The notes under the pieces: model-generated
Told to the model about the DNA's origin: nothing
Databases searched by the model: none
What the model saw: only the letters and a program-made list of their open reading frames with translations
Made by a program: the position numbers and the translations under genes
Part shown: one piece after another, positions 48,601-58,876 of the stretch
How the letters are laid out: every line of letters begins with the position of its first letter
How positions within the stretch are numbered: the stretch's first letter is position 1
NCBI GenBank assembly: GCA_029532415.1
Contig: JAQOTA010000050.1
Coordinates: forward strand, 2,604,001-2,668,000
DNA from: Marasmius tenuissimus
Taxonomy: Eukaryota > Basidiomycota > Agaricomycetes > Agaricales > Marasmiaceae
Direction: 5' to 3'
Length of the DNA stretch: 64,000 nt

Positions 48601-49328
48601 CACCATTACCTAGTGGCTACAACCCTACCAAATACGATGGTCCAGTTGATACTCAGATCAGACAACGATTCCAATCTGTTATTGGTTCATTACTCTATCT
48701 GGTGTTGGGAACACGACCAGATATATCTTTTGCTGTAATCAAAATGTCTCAGTATGGTGCAAATCCTGTGAAGGAATACCTACAAAAGGCATTGCACATT
48801 GTCAAGTATCTAAACGACACGAAGTCGTATGAACTTGTTTACAATGGCAAATCAGATCAAGGGCTTATCACTTTTGCTGATTCTGATTGGGCAACTGATA
48901 TGGATGACCGAAAATCACAGACAGGATATCTTGTCAAGCTTGCTAATGCATCAGTCTCATGAGTTTCCCAGAAACAAAAGACGGTTGCATTATCATCCAC
49001 TGAAGCCGAATATATGGCTTTATCTGATTGTACACGTCAGATTTCATGGATGAAATCGTTGCTTAACGAACTTGGTTACCCAGTGAAATCGATACCTTGT
49101 GTTAGTGATAACCAAGGTGCAATATTTCTCAGTAGCAATGAAGTCTCTGAGAAGCGAACAAAACATATTGATGTTTGTTATCATTTCATCAGGGGCGCAG
49201 TTACGGATCAAAAGGTTAAAATCTTTTATGCTCTGACAACTGATCAACCTGCAGATCTTCTTACAAAGAATCTTGCATGGCCCAAGTTTGAAAAGTTTAG
49301 ACAAGCTCTAGGTTTAACCTTCCACTAA
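42621..49328 (+). pseudogene. Copia-2 gag 3' part and pol (protease, integrase, RT, RNase H)
   Basis: It continues the gag broken at 24088. A long region of unknown function (42621-44370; DYVFVKYDKKELFRFLNEY, IYILVRTKLAMFCYPIDRS) precedes a net -1 frameshift near 44368-44372. Then come protease (LLDSGASGHM, about 45300), the integrase zinc site (HIDPRVL, CWGCGQGK), the integrase core (HEDLIEYP, HFDRRGEFF, QQNGRAE), RT (WVFDVKSNGRLKARVVAKGY; YVDDALFMG about 48380) and RNase H (FADSDWATDM, STEAEYMALSDC). In-frame stops: TAA 45744, TGA 46230, TGA 48294, TGA 48495 and TGA 48960; three of these fit CGA to TGA and the last fits TGG to TGA. A solo LTR sits at 46518-46986 without changing the frame. 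The natural end is TAA 49326-49328. This is a dead Ty1/copia element. Confidence 0.88.
46518..46986 (-). mobile_element. Solo gypsy-like LTR, 469 bp, inside Copia-2 integrase C-terminus
   Basis: It is TGTCAAGAAC...TTTGTAACA flanked by GTTAT at 46513-46517 and 46987-46991. Removing it plus one duplication restores FIGYDDGSKAYRFFRPG, the expected copia sequence. Internal stretches (GGGGAACTATCTAGA...ATTATATATGA) resemble the complement of the Gypsy-1 LTR, so it is a related family in minus orientation. Apparent open frames starting inside it are read-through only. Confidence 0.85.
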
Positions 49329-49363
49329 TTCATTCTATGCATGATGAACTTAGTGAGGGGGAG

Positions 49364-49869
49364 TGTTGAACATGATGGATATCATGTGATACATTGTTGA
49401 CGTGTTGTTTACACGTCACACACTATTTATAGAGCTATGCCTCTATGAACACTTGTGTCTTCATGCAAGAAGAATCTACGTAGCTATTGCTTCACAAATG
49501 ACACTGTAGATACTTACTACGTAGTACTTGCATCAGGTATGATGCTTATGGTCCTTAGTGCGAGGCACAACAGACTTTAGTAGCTAAGCAGGCCAATAGG
49601 ACTGCAGACACACTCATTAGTATTATGACTATACAGCTAAATACCTACTTCTAGTAGTAGTTTCATACGATGGTAATGACTCTTACATGTACTGAAACTT
49701 GTGTATAAAAGCTGGTATTCCAAGGCTTTAAGCCTTAGGACAATCTACTCAATTATCACCTCTCAAGCATCGCAAAGCACTCTAACTACTAGCTCTACAA
49801 GCTATCTAACCCAAGGTGAGGTTTAGGATGTTATAACCCACTGTGCAGTTTGACTATGCTGGCTCATCA
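49364..49869 (+). mobile_element. Copia-2 3' LTR, 506 bp
   Basis: It runs TGTTGAACATG...GGCTCATCA, preceded by the polypurine tract TTAGTGAGGGGGAG and followed by CCCCT (49870-49874), the Copia-2 target duplication. It contains a TATAAAA box at about 49704-49710. It is identical by eye to the displaced 5' LTR at 33247-33752. Confidence 0.9.
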
Positions 49870-51255
49870 CCCCTTAGACCAATTCCTCGACCAAAATCCA
49901 AGTCCTCACCATTAACCAACATGTCAGAACACGAAACATCTCCTAATCAACCAGCTACTACCAATCCCACCCACAATCGTCTATCATCCCAACCAGAATC
50001 ATCAATCAACCTGGGAGCAGGGTCAGATAAGGCTGCCCGTACCTCCTTTCCTAGTGAGAGAGGTGTCAAGCCTGAGAATTGGGAAGGGGACTGTGTCAAG
50101 ACCAACAGATTTGTCAATAAATTCAGAAACTACCTTGCACTAAATGAAGACAGGTACCCCACTGTAGTGGACCAACAAGTGCTTTTCCTCTCATTACTAG
50201 GTGGAGCTATTGGTGCAGCATGGGCAGATAGGTGTATGGAGGAGATATATGGATGGGGTAGTGATGATGAAGGAAGTGATTGGGGTAGCAGTGACAGTGA
50301 CCACCAGGACAATAATGTGGATCCTGCAGGCCAACAAACTGGAGTTGCAAGCTCTACAGCATCCTCTAGGAAGTCTGTTAAGTGGCCAACCCTCGATTCT
50401 CTCTTGAAACAATTCAAGAAGGAGTTTGCTCCACTTGATCCCAAAGGCAAGGCTCAGACCGCTATTGAAACCATCACCATGACTGGGGACCTGGCTGACA
50501 TTGACAAGTACATTTCCGAATTTGAACGACATGCAGCTGTCTCTAAGCTGGGGGAGGAGGCACTTTTGCTCTTCTTCAAGTGTGGACTTCATCTCAAGCT
50601 AGTTGATTGGGTGTCTGGGACATACCCAAGGCCAAAGGGATTAGAGGGTTACAAGAAGCGAGCTGCAGAGTTGCAGAATGAGTATTTGAGCCACAGGGCA
50701 GAAGCTGCATGCTGGAAGAACACTTGCCTGGGGAGCTATGTCACTTGTTCCCAAACAACTACCACATCTACCACCACAGGTAGAGTTGCTGCAGATGCTG
50801 GAGCATTAAAGGAAGTCAATGCCTTTAAGGCTCCAGGTGCATCCTCACCCCTTATTCCTCTGAAAAAGCTGACTCCTGAGGAACGACAGTGGTGTGTTGA
50901 TAAAGGACTTTGCTTCAGATGTCAGCAACCAGGTCATCAAGGATATGAATGTCCTACATTTCCACCAACCAACCAGCAATCAGGACAATTCATTCCTATT
51001 CAGTGTCCCACAGGCACCAATATCCGTGCCACTACTCCCGGATCTTTTTCATCCTCTGTTTCATTATCTTCCACTGTACCACCATCTTTCTCTTCTACCC
51101 CTATGAACAATCTCACTACCACTTCCCCTTTCTCTGCCCCTGACTATATGAAAGAAATCACCAAGACATTCAACAATATTCAGAAGCTGGACCCAGAAAC
51201 CAAGGCTGCCATTGCTGCACATTGGAGGGACCTTGGCGACAAGAAGGATTTTTGA
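49870..51255 (+). pseudogene. Gypsy-1 gag (main part)
   Basis: The frame runs open from the Copia-2 insertion point to TGA at 51253-51255; MSEHETSPN at 49921 is a possible internal start. It contains a Ty3-type gag core (VKWPTLDSLLKQFKKEF, ISEFERHAAVSKLGEEALL) and one CCHC zinc knuckle, CFRCQQPGHQGYEC (C-x2-C-x4-H-x4-C), at about 50912-50953. It gives the nucleocapsid and capsid of the particle. No stop interrupts this half, but its N-terminus is separated by Copia-2 and the inversion, so the gene is broken. Pol follows in another frame after about 75 nt. Confidence 0.85.
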
Positions 51256-51329
51256 TTTCCTCCCCTACCGTGTCGTTAGGAGGAGTTGTACCATTACTTA
51301 CCGGACTATCTTCGAATTGATTTGATATA

Positions 51330-54300
51330 TTGAACCTACTCTGTGAGCAATCGTTTTCATCAGAATTGAGAATGTCTGCAATCACCAGAAACAGACAGAC
51401 TCCATCGATTACACTACAAGTTGAGTTCATAGGGAAGACTACCGGTCAGAAAATCGAGGCAGAAGCACTTGTTGATAGTGGAGCGGAAGGGATCATCATT
51501 AATTCAACTTTTGCCCGAAAACATTGTTTTACTCTTCTTCCTGTTTCAACCCCTTTTCCAGTCCGGAATGTGGATGGATCTGAGAATGTCCTTGGATGGG
51601 TTCGATATTTTACCCAACAAAAGCTTCGTATCTATTCTCAAGACCATCTGTCATTTCACAAGGAAACAGCTGAATTCTATGTCACAGATATTGGGGATCA
51701 TGATGTTATACTCAGAACAGATTGGTTGGAGCAGCATAATCCAGAGATCAATTGGATAAACCGAGAGGTGGATATGGTTAGATGTCCTCCCACATGCATT
51801 TGCGAAAATCCACCTGTCAAGAATGTTTGCACCAAGTCAGAGGTAAAATCAACATTTCGGGCATCCAAATCAACAATTCCTTGTTTCTATCGGGACTACA
51901 AGGTTACTTGGAAAGAGGAGGACAGTGTTCCAGTTCCAGTTACCAAGATTGCTGGAAGTCGCAGACGAGTCCGTTTGTTTGTTGGACATCCCCCACTACT
52001 ATCAAAGCTGTTCACAGAAGATGATGATGGAGAAGTTGAGGTGCCCAGAGATTGGGTAATTAGAGCATTGAAACAAGTCTTTGGAAAAGAGGACTCTCCG
52101 GTGAGCGAACCAGATTTTGAGGACAGTCCTACTATGAATATCCGAGCAGCATTCACAAATGCACAAGCATTAGCAGAGAAACACCATGCTGCTGATAAAA
52201 CTTCCAAGAAGCTTGAGGAACTAGTTCCAGAGCAATACCATGGATTTCTATCAGTTTTTGACAAGAAAATAGCAGAACGGTTACCAGCACAAGGAGATTG
52301 GGATCATGCCATTGTTCTCAAGCCGGATTTCCAACCAAAGACTTGCAAGACATATCCTCTATCACCCAATGAACAGCAGGAACTTGATTCATTCCTCAAG
52401 GAGGATTTAGAGAAGGGATATATTCGTCCTTCAAAGTCATCAATGGCAAGTCCATTTTTCTTTGTCAAAAAGAAAGATGGAAAGCTATGACCTGTACAGG
52501 ACTATCGGGTTCTCAACACTTGCACTGTCAAGAATGAATACCCACTACCCCTCATATCAGAACTTGTGGATAAACTCAAGGGAGCACGAGTATTTTCTAA
52601 AGTGGATCTCAGATGGGGTTACAACAATATCAGAATCAAGGAGGGGGATGAGTGGAAAGCTGCATTCAAGACAAACCGAGGCCTTTTTGAACCAACAGTG
52701 ATGTTCTTTGGTCTTATGAACTCGTCTGCAACATTCCAAGCAATGATGAACACCATTTTTAGTGACTTGATTGAGTCAGGGAAGGTGGTCATCTATATGG
52801 ACGACATTCTTATATTCACAGACACTATGAAGGAACATTGTCAAATTGTCAGAAAGGTGCTTCAGCAGTTGAAAGATCATAACCTCTACTTGAAACCAGA
52901 AAAGTGCACTTTTGCAGCTGAGTCAGTTGAATTCCTGGGCCTGATAATCTCTCACAACACCCTTGCTATAGATCCAGTAAAGGTAGCAGGTGTCACTGAA
53001 TGGCCAACACCACATTCTGTGAAGGAAGTGCAATCATTTCTTGGGTTTGGGAATTTCTATTGCCGCTTTATAGAGGGGTTTTCTTGGATTGCAAGACCAT
53101 TATTCGAGTTGACCAGGAAGGAACATCAATGGAACTGGACCCCAGATTGTCAAACAGCATTTGATGCTTTAAAAGCTGTGTTCATATCCTCTCCAGTGTT
53201 GCTGATGCCTGATGAATCAAAACTGTATCATGTGGAAGTTGATGCATCAGACTTTGCTACTGGAGGAATCCTCTCACAGCAAGGTGAGGATGGCCAGTGG
53301 CACCCAACAGCATATATTTCCAAATCACTGTCAGAGGCCGAACGGAACTACAATATCCATGATAAAGAACTCTTGGCAATCATCAGAGCATTGGAAACAT
53401 GGAGACACTATTTGGAAGGAGTACCATATACAGTGGAGACTCATACAGATCACAAGAACCTGGAGTACTTTACCACAGCACAGAAATTAAGTCGTCGACA
53501 AGCGCGATGGGCTTTATTCTTGACTCAATTTGACTTTGTATTCATCCACAAGCCAGGTCCATCCAATCGCAGTGACCCTCTGTCCCGGCATCCAGATCAT
53601 AAAGAGGGGGTAGAGAATGACAATTCTGATTGTGTTCTCCTCGATCACAAGTTTTTTCAAATCCGAGCAACCTGGCCTGGCATGGTTACCACATCTATGG
53701 ATGAAGAGTTGAGACGTAGGATTGTAGAGTGTCCAAGAAAGGATGCTGAGGTTGTGAGTGCCCTCAATGTCATCTTGAACAATGGTCCCTGCTCGCTTGT
53801 CAAAAATCTACAGGAATGGAATTATGAGGATGGACTAATCCTCTTTAGAGGAAAGGTCTATGTTCCATATGATATCGAGCTTCAACGTGAACTGGTACGG
53901 CTCCATCATGATACACTGGCTGCTGGACACCCAGGACACTTCAAGACATACGAACTCCTTAGCCGCAAGTACTGGTGGCCAGGCATGTTGGTGTTTGTCA
54001 AAGAATATGTGGAAGGATGTGCAACTTGACAACTTACCAAAGCCAACAACAATCCTCCCCATGTTCCACTAGTTCCCAACGAGATTCCAGAGAGGCCATT
54101 CAGTATCATAACTTCCGACTTCATTACCGACCTGCCTCTTTGCAATGGTTCAGACTCCATTCATGTGGTGGTTGATTGGACAACCAAGACAGTGGTTGCA
54201 ACACCATGTAACAAGACAATTGACAGTGATGGGACAGCAGATCTTCTGGTAGACCATGTGTGGGCACAATATGAATTGTGGGACAAGATGATTACAGATT

Positions 54301-55287
54301 GAGGTCCACAGTTTGCAGGGAAGGTTATGACAGCATTGCCAAAGAAACTTGGCATTGTTCAGGGACTCAGTACAGCTTACCACCCACAAACTGATGGAGA
54401 AACAGAACAATATAATCAGGTGCTTGAGCAATATTTGCAGGTTTTCTGTGACTATCGACAAGATGACTGGGTTAAGTTACTTCCTTTTGCAGTCTTCTGT
54501 CACAACAATTGCATTCACTCTGCAACAGGACAAGCACCATACAAACTTCTTTATGGCTTTCTTCCGAAGATGTTCCCCTTGATCAACCCAAGAACAGATG
54601 TCCCAAGAGTGGAGGAATGTCTCCGACAACTAGAAGTAGTAAGAGAAGAGGTTAAAGCAAGTCTGAACATGGCAGCAGAGTTGATGAAGAGGAATAACCA
54701 TGACCATATGGAGAATGGTATCAGCTTCAAAGTTGGTGATAAAGTTACATTGGATGGAAAAAACCTCAAATCAACAAGACCAAAAGCTAAGTTGGCAAAT
54801 CGTTGTCATGGTCCTTTTGAAACTGTTGATGTTCTTGGTCCAGTAACTTACCGTCTCAAGTTACCCAAGACATGGAGCAGAATCCATCCAGTATTTCACG
54901 CTTCTCTTCTACTACCATATCAAGAGACAGAAGCTGATGGACCCAATTATCCTGCTCTTGAGGAAGTGGAACCAGAAGATGGTGAATATGAGGTGGAGGC
55001 AATTCTAGATGCACAACCAACACCAAATGCACGTGGAGTGGAATATTTGATCAAGTGGAAGGGTTATCCAGATACAGAAACATCATGGCGGCCTAGGTCT
55101 AGTCACAACTGTGATGAAATGCTCGAAGAGTTCTATGCAAAGAATCCTAACGCATATCATCCATTGAGACCACATACAAGGCCAAAAAAGAGGACAACAA
55201 GGGTTAGATCTATGGGCATTTTGGCAAGTGAAATCTGGAAAGATACACCAGTGCTCCAGGTGCAAGCACATCCTAAAGAGGGGGTAT
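51330..55287 (+). pseudogene. Gypsy-1 pol with C-terminal chromodomain, three stops
   Basis: One frame holds protease (LVDSGAEGI, about 51475), RT (KVDLRWGYNNIRIKEGDEW; YMDDILIF about 52795), RNase H (EVDASDFATGGILSQ; THTDHKNLEYF), the integrase zinc site (HHDTLAAGHPGHFKTY ... C), the integrase core (SDFITDLP, MITD at 54299, PQTDGETEQYNQ) and a chromodomain (EVEAILDAQ ... YLIKWKGYPDTETSWRP, about 54985-55135). This is the chromoviral Ty3/gypsy order. Stops: TGA 52488-52490 and TGA 54300-54302, both where CGA would fit, and TGA 54027-54029 in place of an expected integrase Cys. The frame runs into the LTR (natural stop near 55403). It is inactive. Chromodomains of such elements steer integration toward methylated histone H3. 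Confidence 0.9.
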
Positions 55288-55795
55288 TGTCACAAACTGC
55301 CACTATTCTTTTGTCTTGTCCACCCCGGTGCCAGCCCTACTTCCCTGGATCTTGCCATTTACTATCACCAGAGTCATTCCAATCAATTCTCCCATCAACA
55401 TAGCATTGGCACCTGTCATCCTCATTTACTTATTGAGCCATATCAGTTATTTGGTCTTTCATCATGAAACAATCATCTTTTGATCTCTTTCTCATACCTT
55501 ACCATTGGTTACAACTATACATGTTTGGTTTGACTTCCCCGCTTTTCTCTCATGGATCCTTTTGACAGTTCTCATCATTTCATTCATTCCTTGTGATGCA
55601 TATTCTCATATATACTCATGGTCTCTGTAGGTAGTTTCCCAGCTTGTCCACTTTGTCTCCCCACCGCTTGTAGCACTTGTGCTGGGTTGAGCTTTTGGCT
55701 GCTCAATCTACTCTTTTACTTTTCTATCAATTAGTCTTATCTCTGAGTTAGTTCAGGTGGCTTGAGAGGTTTCGTCATAGAGGCCATTCATGAGA
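55288..55795 (+). mobile_element. Gypsy-1 3' LTR, 508 bp
   Basis: It starts TGTCACAAACTGCC after the purine tract AAAGAGGGGGT and ends ...GGCCATTCATGAGA (the partner LTR ends GTGACA). It is followed by TTATC at 55796-55800, pairing with 35082-35086. Confidence 0.88.
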
Positions 55796-55828
55796 TTATC
55801 CCACTGACTTTAATGTACAGTTCCAGGT

Positions 55829-56720
55829 TCAACCTGATCCCCTCCAATGAGCCGAGCAGGTGAAAGAGGGACCGACTCTCCTGCTGCAGTGACATACATG
55901 TTCGAAAGTGCTCAGACCCACCATCGATGAAGCAAATTGTGCTTTGCATACACAAATAACGTTAGTGAATTTCTCGGAAAAGAGAAAGTTGTACTCACAT
56001 ATACGGTAATGTAAGTACACCCTCATCACCAAAGCCAAGACCGCCATAGGCGATTCAATAGCATCCCTTAACCTCCCCATCAGGAGATGCACGAGTCCTA
56101 TCGTTTCTCCTACATATCCACAAAGTCCATCAGAGCAGGATCTTCAGTGGGAGACAAATTAGCGTTAACTCAGATTCCTTCCCTCGCATGGGCTATCCCT
56201 AGAACAGTACCCTTCGAGGTGCTATATGCCAATCGGAGTGTTGCGAAGAGCGATGAAGAACGTGGTGTTGATACACACTGTGTGATGATTCATCCCGGAC
56301 GTCTTGGGGAGTTGTGATGGTGTTGTTGTCGGATAGATCCATTATCCTGCATTGTTGAAGTGCATAAGGAGAATGTGTCAGTCATGAGCATGGTGGTAAT
56401 GAGAAGAGAGACACACCATGACATCCAGCCTACCAGACTCCTTGATGACTCTATCTCTGACTTGATGTTTGATACCGACAACACGTATGACGGGGGTGTT
56501 TGAGAAGCATCTATGAGTAGATTTTGGTGTTTTCTTGACAGCTGGCTGGTCTATGTCTCGGAGAATGGGGTTGACACCTTCAGTCCAGCTGGAGCGAAGA
56601 GGAGGGGGGGGGGAGTCGAGGTCGATGACATTGCCTGCGCCTATGATGGCAAATGGATGCAGGATTTGTTGAGTAGACAACATGAAATCTCCTAAAAAAT
56701 GTGCCGCCATGAGAGGATTT
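55829..56720 (-). pseudogene. Family A copy 3 (unknown protein family, degenerate)
   Basis: On minus, an open piece (56710-56378) reads NVIDLDSPPPPLRSSW and DQPAVKKTPKSTHRCFSNTP. An AG acceptor at about 56346 then gives DLSDNNTITTPQD; the remainder (LGIAHAREGI, LLMGRLRDAIES) is interrupted by stops. The same blocks in the same order occur in copies 1 and 2, so this is a third relic. It lies just outside the Gypsy-1 insertion, on the same strand as the other copies. The family is unrecognised. Confidence 0.4.
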
Positions 56721-57249
56721 CGTGTAGAAACATCTTGCGAAAGACGTCATATGTGTCAATGAGACCTCTCCTGAGGACAGTCGGTGATGAGCATCCTGGC
56801 GGCTGGAAGGTATATGTCTGCGATGAGGTTGCAACCTTTTTGTAGTCTTAGAGGCAAATATGAGGGCGTACGAAATGTATCTGTTCCTGATGCGAGAGTG
56901 AGAAGGCTCGGCCGGTGGGCGGTGAGGCTGTTGCCAATCTGGTGATCAATTGATAATTTCGGGACCTTCCGGGACCCTCATGACCAAACAGTGACACATC
57001 GTTGAGCATGCTAAACCCATCACCATTCACGCTCTCAAAACTCGCGAGTCTCGGAATCTGGATCCTCCTCTGCCAATATACCGATTGGGAACTGCTGGGA
57101 CAGACTCACGAGACCGCCTATCCATCACGCACTCTGATTCCTTCCAAAGCTACCAGCTTCACTACCAGTCACTGGTCATCAAGACAAGTTGACTGGAAAG
57201 GCATGGAGAGTTAAGTATATAGGGGCGTCCCGGCAGTCCAGAAGGATTG

Positions 57250-58131
57250 TAAGTTACCAATAACTTTTGGGTGGTGAACAACCTTAGGTGACCGACTGAC
57301 TGAATGTACAGGTATCTACTTTCTGTATATCTGGTTACTGAACTTTCACCCTCTCCCAGACCATTCCGACTGAACACAAGCACATCAATCAGGACATGTT
57401 TTTGGTTGACTGAGCTGAGCATATCAGCCTGTCCATCGGTCAAGATCTATTGAACCAATAGTACTGCAGATTCTCAACTTGGTCATCGGTGAGCAAATCT
57501 ACACAGGCGTATATGTAATAATTTCATTCTCCCTGATTCGTAACGGCTGCCAGTTGTATTATGACAGCGAATCCCAGGTTGTCTTGGACAAGGTCAATAG
57601 GAATCCAATGAAAGGCAGAACAAGCACATCAGCACCAACCATCCACCACACACAATATATCCATAATGCCCTTCATTGTGCCCTTTTACTTCTCGTTTTC
57701 TACACATCGGATCCATTGCTCTCGGATATCCCAATTTGATATCGACATTGAGCAGCAACCAATTGAGGCACTAGCAATGTTGAGTTTTGAGAGTGATGGC
57801 CCGTGGTCGTACATGAACAGAGAAATGAGGAGGCGAGATATGCTGAGAGCGTGATTGGAGGGGTTGAGGGGGTAGGACTGGAGTTTGCAAAGCTGTACTG
57901 ATGACAAAGATTGGGTTGGCAGCATTGAGAAAAGGTGAACAACAAACAAGCCTTGCGTTCCCCTCCGGTATCAAACCCAATAACTTCAGTATTCCACCTC
58001 CAGACCAAACTCTCCGAAACCTGCCATTGCCATTGATCCCTGCACTCAGACGATACTACAGTTCTCGAAGTACGCATTTCTCCTCTTTCTTTCTTTGTCG
58101 TCTTCTGAACTGACTGTTTCTTCGCCACGCA
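57250..58131 (+). pseudogene. Block B copy 2 (duplicated unknown)
   Basis: It matches 14250-15180 in the same internal order: PTEHKHINQDMF near 57370, then RNPMKGR near 57597, then ALRKGEQQTSLAFPSGIKP near 57925, with the same splice-like TTCTCGAAG|TAC end. It also matches on nucleotide level through TTCTTCGCCACG at about 58125, where homology stops. Stops at 57411 and elsewhere break the frame. The stretch 56721-57249 before it has one short frame (57011-57214) and nothing else supported. Confidence 0.35.
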
Positions 58132-58157
58132 TCTGCACTGGTTACAGTCCAGCCCGG

Positions 58158-58876
58158 ACTGTCAATATCCATGATTATTAGACACCCTGCTGTTTGTGCA
58201 GTATGTCGCTTGACAGAACCACAACTCAATAGACACAACTCAGAAAGAGGTGATTAAGGAGTCACATGAGAGAACAGGAAATCGATACAGGCAGGGTGGC
58301 CATGGTCGTGTGAGTTCGTTCATAAGCAAGGAAATGATCAGGAACCATATCACAAATCCACTACTCACCTGTTCAGATGTGGTTTTGATGATAAGGGAAT
58401 AACTGATGTGAATGCAGAGAGCAGAGGAGATGTTGTCAAAGGACAGAAGACGTTCTTTAGTCTGAGGTTTATGCCTCAGACGATCTAGCTTATATACATG
58501 GATTCTATAGGACCCCAGACACTATCTAAGACCTATGATACCTAAGCTGACTGATGCACTCGTCAGGATGAGTCTACTATGAGTCGTGATGGTGCAATCA
58601 AGGTGTAAGTATGAGTCGAGTGAGTCGTAAGAGTCAACTCGAGTGGTTGAGCTGTCCACACAGCACATGACTCGCCGTAGTCATGGTGTGGCAGATCTAG
58701 ACCTATGCGTATCCCCTTTAGTTACAGATCTATCTAGATGAGTCCAGACCGAATCTATAGAACAAGAGATCAGATGTCTACTGATAAGATGTTGGATTTG
58801 GATCGAATGATATGATAACCACATGGCACAGATAAGATATAGGGAGATTAGATGTAGAGAGAGAAAATCTGTGACA
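58158..58876 (-). mobile_element. Gypsy-2 3' LTR (outer end uncertain)
   Basis: On minus the LTR begins TGTCACAGATTTTC at 58876, directly after the purine tract AGAGGGGGGG. A TATATAA box reads on minus at 58496-58490. The outer end is not fixed because the 5' LTR lies outside the window; TGTCAATATCC on plus at 58158 is the best candidate, just beyond the end of block B homology (about 58131). Confidence 0.5.
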
